Positions 25,248-35,000 of a stretch of DNA of 64,000 nt are shown one piece after another. This DNA is from Caulobacteraceae bacterium (GTDB lineage Bacteria > Pseudomonadota > Alphaproteobacteria > Caulobacterales > Caulobacteraceae). The notes beneath the pieces were generated by a model. The model had not been told where the DNA came from. It ran no database searches and was given only the letters and a program-made list of their open reading frames with translations. The position numbers and the translations under genes were made by a program. Every line of letters starts with the position of its first letter. The first letter of the stretch is position 1. The stretch spans positions 16,043-80,042 of the forward strand of contig JAIEQA010000032.1 of NCBI GenBank assembly GCA_019748095.1, read 5' to 3'.

Positions 25248-25966
25248 CCCGCGAGATCGTCCTCGACACCGAAACCACCGGCTTTGATCCGAAGACCGGC
25301 GACCGGCTGATCGAGGTCGGCTGTGTCGAACTGGTCGACCTCTTGCCGACGGGCCGGACCTTTCACCGTCTGGTGAACCCCGAACGCCTGATCCCGCCCG
25401 ACGCCATCCGGGTTCACGGCATCACCGATGACAAGGTGCGCGACGCTCCCCGGTTCGCCGCCATCGTGGACGACCTCATGGCCTTCATCGGCGACGCCCC
25501 GGTCATCGCTCATAACGCCCAGTTCGACCGCAACTTCATCGATCATGAGTGCGGCCGCTGCGGCCAGCCCCTGCTGGCCGAGACGCGCTGGATCGACACC
25601 CTCCAGCTGGCTCAGAAACGCTTTCCGGGGATGGCCAACTCCCTCGATGCGCTGTGCAAACGCTTCAAGATCAGCCTGGTGGACCGCGCCCTGCACGGGG
25701 CCCTGATCGACGCCCGGCTTCTGGCCGAGGTCTATCTGGAACTTCGGGGCGGCAAGGAACGGGTGCTGGATCTCAGCAGTCGCCGCGAAGGGATTGCGGC
25801 CGCCGCGCACGCCGCCGCCGGGGGACATGCGGCTCGTCCCCGTCCCCTCGGCCCGCGCCTGCGGCCGGAAGAAGTCGAGGCCCACACCCTGTTCCTCCAG
25901 GCGACGCTGAAAGACACCTCCCTGTGGGCCGCCTACGGCGTGGAGATTCAGTCCACCCCGCTTTAG
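25244..25966 (+). CDS. dnaQ: DNA polymerase III epsilon subunit
   Basis: A 240-residue 3'-5' proofreading exonuclease of the DEDDh family. ExoI is VLDTETTGF (Asp8, Glu10); ExoII is [11 protein letters not shown]; ExoIII is [14 protein letters not shown] with His and Asp. The C-terminal tail (after about 185) binds the alpha subunit in relatives. Last gene of the ppsR-maf-aroE-coaE-dnaQ operon. It converges on secB, sharing 4 bases at the two stop codons. Confidence 0.95.
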   Translation: MTREIVLDTETTGFDPKTGDRLIEVGCVELVDLLPTGRTFHRLVNPERLIPPDAIRVHGITDDKVRDAPRFAAIVDDLMAFIGDAPVIAHNAQFDRNFIDHECGRCGQPLLAETRWIDTLQLAQKRFPGMANSLDALCKRFKISLVDRALHGALIDARLLAEVYLELRGGKERVLDLSSRREGIAAAAHAAAGGHAARPRPLGPRLRPEEVEAHTLFLQATLKDTSLWAAYGVEIQSTPL

Positions 25967-26457
25967 GCCGTCCCGGCGGCCTGGGCCTGCTGCTGCATCC
26001 GGGCGGCATAGATGCCGGCAAAATCAATCGGGTCCAGCATGAAGGGCGGATAGAAGCCGCCATCCGCCGTCGCCCGGGCCACGATCTCACGGGCATAGGG
26101 GAACAGGTAGCGGGGGCATTCGATCAGGAGCAGGGGCTCGATGTCCTTTTCGGCGATCCCGGTCAGCTGGAACAGGCCGCCGTACAGAAGCTCGACGTGA
26201 AACACGGCCATGGCTTCCGTCGAGGCCTTGATCGACAGTTTGATGTCGACCTCGAACAGGCCGTCAGGACGACCCTGGGCGTTCAGCTCCACGCCCATAT
26301 CGATCTGCGGCTTGCCTTCCAGCCTCAGGCTGTCAGGGGCCCGCGGGTTCTCGAACGACAGGTCGCGGACGAACTGGGCGAGAATGCGAAAACCCGGGAG
26401 GGGGGGCTGACCCCCCTGAACGGGGGCGTTGGGCTCGGCGGGGGGGACGTCGGTCAT
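25963..26457 (-). CDS. secB: Protein-export chaperone SecB
   Basis: A 164-residue cytoplasmic tetrameric chaperone holding preproteins for SecA. The family core [29 protein letters not shown] and [15 protein letters not shown] is clear, ending with a Gln/Ala-rich tail. The ATG at 26457 is chosen; the longer frame upstream is not SecB-like. It converges with dnaQ, overlapping by 4 bases, and diverges from the TimA-like gene. Confidence 0.96.
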   Translation of the reverse strand: MTDVPPAEPNAPVQGGQPPLPGFRILAQFVRDLSFENPRAPDSLRLEGKPQIDMGVELNAQGRPDGLFEVDIKLSIKASTEAMAVFHVELLYGGLFQLTGIAEKDIEPLLLIECPRYLFPYAREIVARATADGGFYPPFMLDPIDFAGIYAARMQQQAQAAGTA

Positions 26458-26647
26458 GGAGGCTGGGCCGTTCGGTCTGGCAAGGGGCGAGGGGCGGCGA
26501 CTAGCATCGGGCCGGACGACCCGCAACACAGGCGACGATGTCGCGTAGGATGCGAGTCGCCTTGCGTGCGCCTATATCTAACCCTAATCGTCGAAAACGC
26601 GCTTGATCCTCAGGGTCTTGCCCCCCGACGCAATCCAGGGATTTCCC

Positions 26648-27289
26648 GTGCCGGTTCAGTTCTCGATCATCATCTTCGCCGTCATCGCGGCCTTCGTCCT
26701 GTTCCAGCTCTACAATGTGCTGGGCAAGAAGGTCGGCCGGCAGCCGCAGGAAGGCGCGCGTGCGCCCGCCCTCGCCGCCAATGGGGCCGAGCCGGCCCTG
26801 CGGACCCCGGGGGTTGACGCCACCCTCCTGGCCGCGGCCGCCTCGCTGCGGGCCCGTGACCCGGCTTTTGACCCGACCAAGTTCATCGAAGGGGCCCGTC
26901 AGGCCTATGAGACCATCGTCCGCGGCTATGCCTCGGGGGATCGGGCGGCCCTGACGCCCCTGCTGACCCCGGCCGTCCTGGCCTCGTTCGAGACCGGTAT
27001 TGCGGCGCGCGAGACCCGCGGCGAGACCGAGCAGGTCGAATTCCTGCATCCGCCCCGTGCTGATCTCGAACTGGCCTCGGCCGAAGGCGACCGTGCGGTC
27101 GCCAAGGTCCGGTTCCTGGCCGAGATCCGTTCGAAGATCCTTCTGCCCGAGGGCGAGGCCACACCGGGGGCTCCGGCCGAGCCCCGGATCGAGGAGCGTC
27201 GCACGGCCGAGCACTGGACGTTCGAACGTTCGCTCGGGGCCACCGATCCCAACTGGGTCCTGGCCCGGGTCGAACCCGCGAACGCCTGA
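26648..27289 (+). CDS. timA: Tim44/TimA-family membrane protein
   Basis: A 213-residue inner-membrane protein of the alphaproteobacterial Tim44/TimA family, related to the mitochondrial import motor adaptor. One transmembrane helix (about 5-22, FSIIIFAVIAAFVLFQLY) is followed by a Pro/Ala-rich linker and a C-terminal Tim44-like domain (FIEGARQAYETIVRGYASGD, then repeated beta-strand elements ending GATDPNWVLARV). The start is GTG at 26648, which places the helix at the N-terminus. The stop overlaps the mltA ATG by one base. Role in bacteria is thought to be envelope protein handling; not proven. Confidence 0.87.
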   Translation: MPVQFSIIIFAVIAAFVLFQLYNVLGKKVGRQPQEGARAPALAANGAEPALRTPGVDATLLAAAASLRARDPAFDPTKFIEGARQAYETIVRGYASGDRAALTPLLTPAVLASFETGIAARETRGETEQVEFLHPPRADLELASAEGDRAVAKVRFLAEIRSKILLPEGEATPGAPAEPRIEERRTAEHWTFERSLGATDPNWVLARVEPANA

Positions 27290-28395
27290 TGCCGCGACCC
27301 GGCCGGGCGGCGGTGACCGCGCGGTGGGCGACGGTCGGCGGCCTGGCGATGCTGTCGGCCTGCGCCTCGGTGCCGGACACGCCCCCCGTCCCGGCACCGG
27401 TGATCCGGCCAGACGCGCCGGCCACACCCCTGCCGGCTGCGGTCGGGCCCGAGACCCTGCCGTCCTGGGCCGATGAGGATCATCTGGCGGCGTTTCACGC
27501 CTATAGCGACACCTGCGATCTGGCCCGTGATGCGGCGTCCACCCGGCAATGCGCGCGGGCTATGGACATCCGCCGGCTGTCACGGCCCGTCACCCCCTCG
27601 GCCGCCCGGGTCTTTTTCGAAACGGGCTTCTCCGTGGTCGAGGCAGTGACCGCCGATGCCCGTCCGGGTCTGCTGACCGCCTATTTCGCGCCCGAATACA
27701 GTGCGCGACGGACACCGGAGGGCGAGTTCGATACGCCGGTGCTCCCGCCCCCGCCGGGCTGGGTCCGGGGACAGGTCCTGCCCGTCCGGGCGGAAATCGA
27801 GGCCGGACCGCCCCCCTCTCCCCCGCTCGCCTGGATGCGGGCCGAAGACCTGTTCTTTCTGCAGATCCAGGGCTCGGGCTATCTGACCTTTGAGGATGGT
27901 TCGACCGTCCGGGCCGCCTATGCCGCCGACAACGGCCAGCCCTTTGTCGGAATCGCCCGCCCCATGGCGGACCAGGGCCTGCTGCCCCGGGACGGGACGT
28001 CGGGGGAGGCGATCCGGGCCTGGCTGGCGGCCAACCGGGGCCCCGAGGCCCGGGCCGTCACGGCCCTCAACCCCCGCTACATCTATTTCGTGCTCCAGCC
28101 CGACGACGGCGGGCATCCCGCCGGGGCGGCGGGTGTGGCGCTCAGCCCGCGCCGCGCGATCGCCGTCGACCCCGCCGGCTGGACCTATGGCGATCTGGTC
28201 TGGATCCGCGCCGACGGTGGCAATCTGATCGGGGCCCGGGGAAGCTATTCCGGCCTCGTCATGGCGCTCGACACCGGTTCGGCCATCCGTGGCCCGGTGC
28301 GGGCCGACCTCTATCTGGGCCGTGGTGCGCTGGCCGGCGCGGAGGCCGGCGCTGTGCGGCACCCCCTGCGGATGTGGCGACTTGTCCCGCGTTGA
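27289..28395 (+). CDS. mltA: Membrane-bound lytic murein transglycosylase A
   Basis: A 368-residue peptidoglycan-cleaving enzyme forming 1,6-anhydromuramyl ends. A signal peptide with lipobox MLSAC (Cys25) anchors it in the outer membrane. The MltA domain includes LTAYFAPEYSA and FFLQIQGSGYLTFEDG. The C-terminal 3D domain (named for its aspartates; VDPAGWTYGDLVWI ... LDTGSAIRGPVRADLYLG) carries the catalytic Asp. Coupled to timA by TGATG. Confidence 0.93.
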   Translation: MPRPGRAAVTARWATVGGLAMLSACASVPDTPPVPAPVIRPDAPATPLPAAVGPETLPSWADEDHLAAFHAYSDTCDLARDAASTRQCARAMDIRRLSRPVTPSAARVFFETGFSVVEAVTADARPGLLTAYFAPEYSARRTPEGEFDTPVLPPPPGWVRGQVLPVRAEIEAGPPPSPPLAWMRAEDLFFLQIQGSGYLTFEDGSTVRAAYAADNGQPFVGIARPMADQGLLPRDGTSGEAIRAWLAANRGPEARAVTALNPRYIYFVLQPDDGGHPAGAAGVALSPRRAIAVDPAGWTYGDLVWIRADGGNLIGARGSYSGLVMALDTGSAIRGPVRADLYLGRGALAGAEAGAVRHPLRMWRLVPR

Positions 28396-28466
28396 TACGA
28401 CCGGGCTGGGCTTTGTCGGAGCAAGCGCCTAGATAGACGGCCGATTCGCCGCCCAGGCCTTCCCTT

Positions 28467-28892
28467 ATGACTTCCGTTTCCGGGCGCGCCCTCGAGCGCC
28501 TCGTCTACCGCAGCGATTCCCTCGGTGTGGCCGAGGGCCCGGTGGATCTGTCCGCCATTGTCTCGACCTCCGTGCGCAACAACGGCCGTCGCAAGATCAC
28601 CGGGGCCCTCGCCCATGAGGCCGGAACCTTCGTCCAGGTGCTGGAAGGCGATGCCGAAGCCCTGACCGCCCTGATGGAAACCATCGAGCTGGACGACCGT
28701 CACCGCAATGTGCGGGTCCTCGCCCGCTGGCCGGTCCAGGCCCAGCTCTTCCTCGGCTGGGCCATGGTGCTGGTCGACACCCGCAGACTGTCGCCCCATC
28801 TGTCCAAACTGGTGTCCCAGACCGGTTCGGGGGCCCAGGTGACGGGGGTCCTGGCCGGTCTGGCCAATGCCCGGCTCGGCTCGGCCGCCTAG
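28467..28892 (+). CDS. BLUF-domain blue-light sensor
   Basis: A 141-residue single-domain flavin photoreceptor. By alignment to AppA from memory, all light-sensing residues are kept: Tyr14 (LVYRS), Asn39 (RNNGRRKITGAL), Gln57 (FVQVLEG), and Trp98/Met100 (FLGWAM). ELDDRHRNVRVL is the usual BLUF helix. A short 35-residue C-terminal tail replaces any output domain, so it must signal through a partner protein. No GGDEF, EAL, or antirepressor gene is adjacent. It lies 71 bases after mltA and overlaps the end of the convergent HerA-like gene by 4 bases. Confidence 0.92.
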   Translation: MTSVSGRALERLVYRSDSLGVAEGPVDLSAIVSTSVRNNGRRKITGALAHEAGTFVQVLEGDAEALTALMETIELDDRHRNVRVLARWPVQAQLFLGWAMVLVDTRRLSPHLSKLVSQTGSGAQVTGVLAGLANARLGSAA

Positions 28893-30364
28893 CGTCGACG
28901 CAGACCGCCCAGCACCCCCCGGATCAGTTCGCGCGTCAGGGTCGACCCCGCCGTTCGAAGGACGGACTTGGTCAGGGCCTCCAGCGGTGTCTGGCGCGTG
29001 GACCGCCGCGGCGCCTTCGGTTTTTCGGCCGGCTGGGCGCGGGGTTTCGGCCCCGGCTCCCGGGCTGCATGGCGTTCGGCCAGCATTTCCTCTGCCGATT
29101 CCCGATCGATCCGGGTGTCGTACACGCCCCGGACCGGGCTGGCGGCCATCACAGCGGCGCGCTCGGCCGCTGTTGCCGGCCCCAGCCGGCTGTCCGGCGG
29201 CCGGATCAGGGTGCGGGTCACGACCCGGGGGGCCCCCTTGACGTCCAGGGTCGAGACCAGCGCCTCGCCCGTCCCCAGCGCCTGGATCGCCTCGCCGGTG
29301 TTGAAGTTCGAGTTCGCCCGAAAACTGTCCCCCGCCGACTTCAATCCCCTTTGCTCTGACGGCGTATAGGCCCGCAGCGCATGCTGGATCCGGTTTCCCA
29401 GCTGGGCCAGGACACTGTCCGGAATATCTGCCGGATTCTGGGTGACGAAGTAGACGCCGACCCCCTTGGACCGGATCAGCCGCACAACCTGTTCGACCTT
29501 TTCCAGCAGTGGCCGCGGAGCATCCCGAAACAGCAGATGGGCCTCGTCGAAGAAAAAGACGAGGCGCGGCTTTTCCGGATCCCCCACCTCGGGAAGCTGT
29601 TCGAACAGTTCCGACAGCAGCCAGAGCAGAAAGGCCCCGTAAAGGCGGGGTGAGGACATCAACCGGGTGGCGTCCAGCACGTTCACCTGGCCTCGTCCGT
29701 CGATGCCGACCCGGATCATGTCCTCCAGTCGCAGCGCCGGTTCCCCGAAAAAGGCCTCCCCGCCCTGTTGCTCCAGCTGGAGCAGACCGCGCTGGATTGC
29801 GGCGATCGAGGCCGGTGCCACGTGGCCGACCTCTCGACCGATCCGGGCGCTGTCTTCGGCAACATAGGTCAGGACGCTGCGCAAATCGTCCAGGTCGAGC
29901 ATCAGGAGGCCTTCCTTGTCGGCGACGTGGAAGGCCACCGTCAGAACCCCTTCCTGAACCTCGTTGAGATCGAGCATCCGGGCCATCAGCAGGGGGCCGA
30001 TTTCGGATACCGTGGCCCGGACAGGATGGCCTTTCTCCCCGTACAGATCCCAGAACACCGTCGGTGCCGCGGCGGGCGTCAGCGTCAGGCCCATGTCGGC
30101 GGCCCGGGCCAGCAGCTTTTCGTTGGGTGAGCCTGGCTGGCTTATCCCGGACAGGTCGCCTTTCACATCGGCACAGAAGACGGGCACACCCATGGCCGAA
30201 AATCCTTCGGCCATGATCTGCAGGGTCACAGTCTTTCCGGTTCCCGTCGCGCCCGCGATGATCCCGTGACGGTTGGCCCGGTTCCACAACAGGATCTCAC
30301 GCTCCGGGATGTTTCCCTCTGCGGACTGTCCCAGAAACAATCCGGCGGTGGCGGTGTCAGTCAT
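28889..30364 (-). CDS. HerA-like ATPase (DUF853 / YjgR family)
   Basis: A 491-residue P-loop ATPase of the HerA/FtsK superfamily, DUF853 (YjgR) type. Walker A GATGTGKT (38-45) and Walker B LVFFFDEAHLLF are intact. An arginine-finger-like KGVGVYFVTQNPADIPDSVL segment follows. The last 90 residues are a basic, Pro/Arg-rich tail (PKPRAQPAEKPKAPRRS). It is probably cytoplasmic. Cellular role of this family is not established. No nurA gene is near, so it is not the archaeal-type HerA-NurA pair. Confidence 0.85.
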   Translation of the reverse strand: MTDTATAGLFLGQSAEGNIPEREILLWNRANRHGIIAGATGTGKTVTLQIMAEGFSAMGVPVFCADVKGDLSGISQPGSPNEKLLARAADMGLTLTPAAAPTVFWDLYGEKGHPVRATVSEIGPLLMARMLDLNEVQEGVLTVAFHVADKEGLLMLDLDDLRSVLTYVAEDSARIGREVGHVAPASIAAIQRGLLQLEQQGGEAFFGEPALRLEDMIRVGIDGRGQVNVLDATRLMSSPRLYGAFLLWLLSELFEQLPEVGDPEKPRLVFFFDEAHLLFRDAPRPLLEKVEQVVRLIRSKGVGVYFVTQNPADIPDSVLAQLGNRIQHALRAYTPSEQRGLKSAGDSFRANSNFNTGEAIQALGTGEALVSTLDVKGAPRVVTRTLIRPPDSRLGPATAAERAAVMAASPVRGVYDTRIDRESAEEMLAERHAAREPGPKPRAQPAEKPKAPRRSTRQTPLEALTKSVLRTAGSTLTRELIRGVLGGLRRR

Positions 30365-30475
30365 GGGCGATCTCCGTCAGGGAGGCCTGCTTAGCCGGGC
30401 CTGTCCACCTGTTCCAGCGAACCGCTCGCGGCATGGACGATTGACCGCGCCCGCCGCGCCCCCGACAGTCACATC

Positions 30476-31621
30476 ATGAAATCTCCGATCGCTGTCCAGT
30501 CCTCCGCCGTTGGGCGCAATGCCATCGTCGTCATTGCTGTCGTGGCGGCCGGGGCGGCGCTTTACTGGCTCCGTGACATCCTGACGCCGCTCGCCATGGC
30601 TATTTTCCTGATGATCATGATCGATGGGGTGAAGCGCTCCATTGAGCAACGCACCTCGCTGCCTGATCACTGGGCAGGCGTTGCGGCTGTACTGTTGGTC
30701 GTCGTCGGCTTTTTCGCCGCCATCGCTTTCATCGTGAACGGGGCCGCCGGCTTTTTCACCGATATGTCGGGGATATCGAGCGGGATTGGCCCGCGCATTG
30801 ACGCCATCATTGAGGATGGCGCGCATCTTGTGGGCATGGAGGCGGCCCCCACCGCCCAGGAGTTGCTGGCGGGCATCGACCTGCGGGGCTACCTCACCAG
30901 CCTTGCCTTCCAGATGCAGGGCGTGGCTTCCGGCTCCTTTTTTGTCCTTGTCTACCTCGGCTTCCTGCTGGCTTCCCAGGTCGGGTTCAGGCGCAAGATC
31001 GTGGCCATGTTCCCCCAGCGTGAGCAGAGGGCTGAGGCCCTTGGGGTGTTCGAGAGGGTCCGCGGTGGGGTTGAGGGCTATCTCTGGGTTCAGACCGTGA
31101 CCGGGGTCATGATCTGCGCTGCGGCCTGGATCCTGATGCGGGTCGTGGGGCTTGAGCACGCCGAGTTCTGGACCTTCATCATCTTTGTGGTCGGCTTCAT
31201 CCCCGTGCTTGGCGGTGCGGTGGCCGGTCTTGCCCCGCCGCTGTTCGCCCTCGTGCAGTTTCCCACCTACTGGCCCGCCCTGATTCTGCTGGTCGGGCTC
31301 CAGACCATCCTTTTTGTCGTGGGGAATATGGTTCAGCCGCGCATGCAGGGGGACAATCAGAACATCGATCCGGTGGCCGTCCTTCTTGCCCTCGCCCTGT
31401 GGGGCAAGATGTGGGGCGTGGTGGGGATGTTCCTGTCAACACCGCTGGCTGTCATGGCCATGGCAATTCTCGCCGAGTTCAAGGGGACGATGTGGATCGC
31501 GGTTCTCTTGTCCGGTGACGGCAAACCCTATGCGGCCGAGCCGGAAGAGGCGTCGCACCGTCCGCCGGCCCGGCGCCCTGCCCGCGTCAAACCGCCGCGG
31601 CCCGAGGCTGCAGAACCCTGA
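30476..31621 (+). CDS. AI-2E family transporter
   Basis: A 381-residue polytopic inner-membrane protein of the AI-2E (TqsA/PerM/YdiK) family. About seven or eight transmembrane segments are visible: two near the N-terminus, a long periplasmic or amphipathic part (about 95-165), then VRGGVEGYLWVQTVTGVMIC and the late GNMVQPRMQGDNQNIDPVAVLLAL motif typical of the family. The C-terminus is a basic Pro-rich tail. Substrate cannot be assigned; the family includes exporters of AI-2, ions or indole compounds. Divergent from the HerA-like gene. Confidence 0.85.
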   Translation: MKSPIAVQSSAVGRNAIVVIAVVAAGAALYWLRDILTPLAMAIFLMIMIDGVKRSIEQRTSLPDHWAGVAAVLLVVVGFFAAIAFIVNGAAGFFTDMSGISSGIGPRIDAIIEDGAHLVGMEAAPTAQELLAGIDLRGYLTSLAFQMQGVASGSFFVLVYLGFLLASQVGFRRKIVAMFPQREQRAEALGVFERVRGGVEGYLWVQTVTGVMICAAAWILMRVVGLEHAEFWTFIIFVVGFIPVLGGAVAGLAPPLFALVQFPTYWPALILLVGLQTILFVVGNMVQPRMQGDNQNIDPVAVLLALALWGKMWGVVGMFLSTPLAVMAMAILAEFKGTMWIAVLLSGDGKPYAAEPEEASHRPPARRPARVKPPRPEAAEP

Positions 31622-32025
31622 CCCTGCGACCTTGAAGGGGCATTCCGGCTTCCCATCTGGATCCCAGACGCAGCGGCCTACCCTCCCCTCCCCGGGCCGC
31701 CGCGGCTTTGGACCTGCGCCCATTCCCCCCTCCAGCGCGGGTCCTCAAGAGAGGCCGTCGGACGCCCGTCCGGCGGCCTTTTCTCTACCCTCCGGCTCCG
31801 CTCAGGAGTCGGGCCGAATGATCCGGGAAAGCTGAATGGTGACGGCGGGAATTTCCGGCGGGCGAAGGCCGGTTTGTCGCATATCCCCTTCCCGAGCGCG
31901 TCTGCCCGGCCTATCCAGCGCCAAGAGGTCGGGCGCACCCGTTCGGTGATCCAAATCGTAACGGACTGTCGATAGCGTCCGGTCCAGACCCGGCGGCTCC
32001 TGCCGCGCTACGCGAGACCCTGCCC
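31622..32025. other. Intergenic region before NAD-glutamate dehydrogenase
   Basis: No gene seen. It holds a terminator-like hairpin at 31753-31784 that would end the AI-2E transporter transcript and, downstream, the promoter region of the dehydrogenase. Nothing else stands out except a few C-rich tracts. Confidence 0.5.
31753..31784 (+). terminator. Rho-independent terminator
   Basis: A GC-rich imperfect stem (GGCCGTCGGAC with GTCCGGCGGCC) around a short GCCC loop runs into TTTTCTC. It lies about 130 bases after the AI-2E transporter stop, on the plus strand. Confidence 0.7.
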
Positions 32026-35000
32026 ATGTCCGGCGATCCCCGCACCCTGTCACGGCCCACCGATCCGGAGGCGCTGACGCGGGCTTTTGCGACGGCTCTG
32101 GCAGCGGAGGGGACGCTGACGGAGTTGGAGCGATCGTTCATTGGCCAGGCCTGTGAGGACTATGCCGAGGACGAGACCCCCGAGCTGGCCCGGGCCGATG
32201 TCGCTGTCCTGCTGGCGGACGCATGGCGCTGGGCGGAGCAGCGTGCCGCCGGTGAGCCACCGAGGATTGAGGTCAAACCTCTGACCGCCGCTCGCGGGCG
32301 CGCCACGCCCTATGACGTGGTGCAGATCCTCCAGGATGACCGGCCCTTTCTGGTTGACAGCCTCATGGGCGAACTGGCCGACGCTGGCGTCTCTGTCAGG
32401 GCGCTGTTCCATCCCGTTGTCCCTGCAGCCCGCGACGCGAAGGGTTCCCGACATGCCGACGACACGGTCCGGGAATCGCTGATTGTCATCGTGATCGATC
32501 CGCTTCCGCCGGAACGCCGCCAGGCGCTCAAGACAGGGATCGAACAGACCCTGGCCGATGTTCACGCCGCCGTTGCGGACTTTCCGGCGATGCGCGAACT
32601 GATGCAGCGGTCTGTGGCGCATCTGGAAGCATCTCCCGCAGGCATCGATCCGGAGATCGTGGCAGAGAACCTCGCCTTCCTCCGCTCCCTCAACGACGAC
32701 CATTTCGTCTTCCTCGGCGCACGAAACTACGAGTATCCGCGGACTGCCGATGGCGGCTATGCCGCCGAGGCCCCGCTGGACCAGGCGGAGGCTGGCGTAG
32801 GCGTGTTGCGTGACCCGACCCGTACGGTGCTGCGCCGGACCTCCGAACCGGCCGTCCTGACCGCACAGATGAAGCGGCAGATCGACCTGAGCGACCCCGT
32901 GACGGTGGCCAAGGCCAACCTGCGCAGCCGGGTCCATCGTCGGGCCTATATGGACTATGTCGGGGTCAAGCGGTTCGGCGACGACGGACGACCGTCGGGC
33001 GAAACACGCTTTGTGGGCCTGTTCACCGCCGACGCCTATGACCGCGCGGCCTCGCAGGTGCCGCTGATCCGACGCAAGGTCGCCAATGCCCTCGCGCGTG
33101 CGGCCAAGACCCCCGGCAGCCACAACGAGAAGCGGCTCCGTAACATTCTGGAGAACTATCCTCGCGATGAGCTCTTCCAGGTCACGGAGGACGAGCTTCT
33201 GGCCACCGCCCTGGGGATCCTGCATCTGTACGATCGGCCCAGGATCAAGATTTTCACCCGCAATGACCCTTTCGACCGGTTCGTCTCGGTTCTCGCGTTT
33301 GTGCCGCGTGAACGCTACGAGGCCAGTGTCCGCGAGCGCATCGGACGGATCCTTGCGCGGGCCTGGGGGGGACGGGTTTCGGCCTGGTACCCGCAGTTGT
33401 CCGACGCGCCTCTGGTGCGGATTCACTACATCATCGGGGTCACGCCGGGCGAACATCCCACGCCCGACCCGACCGCGCTTGAAGCGGAAATCGTCGAGAC
33501 CGGGCGCAGTTGGGTTGACCGGTTCGAGAGCGCCCTGCGGGCTGACGACGTTGATGAAAGCCAGATCGGGGCGCTGAGCGCCCGCTGGGCCGAGGCCTTT
33601 GGCCCGGGTTATCGTGAGCGCTATGACGCCACCGAGGCCGTCGCCGATCTCCAGCAGATCGACCGGTTGAACGACTCGGGCGAGACTGATGATGTCGGGA
33701 GTGAGCCCGTCGCGGTTCGGGCTTTCCGCACGCCAGCGGACACGCCGTTGCAGTTCCGTTTCAAGCTCTATCGTCGCGGTGCCGCTGTTCCCTTGTCGGA
33801 CGTGCTGCCGATCCTTGCGGACATGGGCCTGAAGACGCTCGAGGAGTTTGGCCACGCCATCCGCCCGGTCGCCCAGACCGGACTGGGTGGCCCCATCCAT
33901 GTCCATGAGTTCCTGCTGGAAGATCCGCGTGGAGCCGCGCTCGACTTCGCTGACGTCAAGCTTCCGTTCGAGGCCGCATTTTCAGCGGTCTGGAGCGGCA
34001 GGACGGAAAGCGACGGTTTCAACCGGCTAGTACTGGAACTGGGTGTCGGCTGGCGCGAGGCGGCCCTGATCCGGACCCTTGCCCGCTATCGACAGCAGAC
34101 TGGTCTGGACCCGTCCCAGGCGGTTCAGGAAGAGGCGCTTCGGGACCACCCAGCGATCGCCCGGGCCCTGCTGGCCCTGTTCGCAAGCCGGTTCGATCCG
34201 GCGGTCGGCGCATCGCCGGCGGACCGTGCGGCCACCTGCACGGAATTGACCGAAAAAATCACCGCCCTGTTGATGGCGGTCACCTCTCTCGACCACGACC
34301 GGTCACTCCGCCGGCTGGCTGCGCTGATCGGGGCAATCAAGCGGACCAACTATTATCAGACGGCGGCCGACGGGACCCCGAGGCCTCACATCTCGATCAA
34401 GATTGCCTCGCGCGAGCTGGTCGATCTGCCCCTGCCAAAACCCTATCGCGAGATCTTTGTCTGGGCTCCGCACGTCGAGGGTGTCCATCTGCGCTTTGGT
34501 CCGGTCGCGCGCGGCGGCCTGCGCTGGTCGGATCGTCGTGATGATTTCCGCACAGAGGTCCTCGGGCTGGTCAAGGCCCAGCAGGTCAAGAATGCGGTCA
34601 TCGTGCCGGTCGGCTCCAAGGGTGGCTTCTTCCCCAAACAACTGTCCGCCATCGTGCGCGCCGGGGGGGATCGCGATGCCCAGCAGACGGAGGCGGTCCG
34701 TGCCTATCGGACCTTCCTGTCCGGCCTGCTCGATATCACAGACAATATCGCGTCCGACGGTAGGGTGAAGCGTCCGGCCAATGTCATCGCGTTCGAAGGC
34801 GATGATCCGTATCTGGTTGTCGCCGCCGACAAGGGTACGGCGACGTTCTCCGATATCGCCAACGGGGTCTCGGCCGATTACGGCTTCTGGCTGGACGATG
34901 CCTTCGCCTCCGGGGGTTCTGTCGGCTACGACCACAAGGCGATGGGCATCACCGCCCGGGGCGCTTGGGAGGCGGTCAAGCGCCACTTCCGCGAGCTGGG

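Noticed and set aside
26190..26206. parS-like half site (ACGTGAAACA) inside secB
   Set aside because: Only the right half matches; the left half is lost (about 12 of 16), so ParB loading is unlikely.
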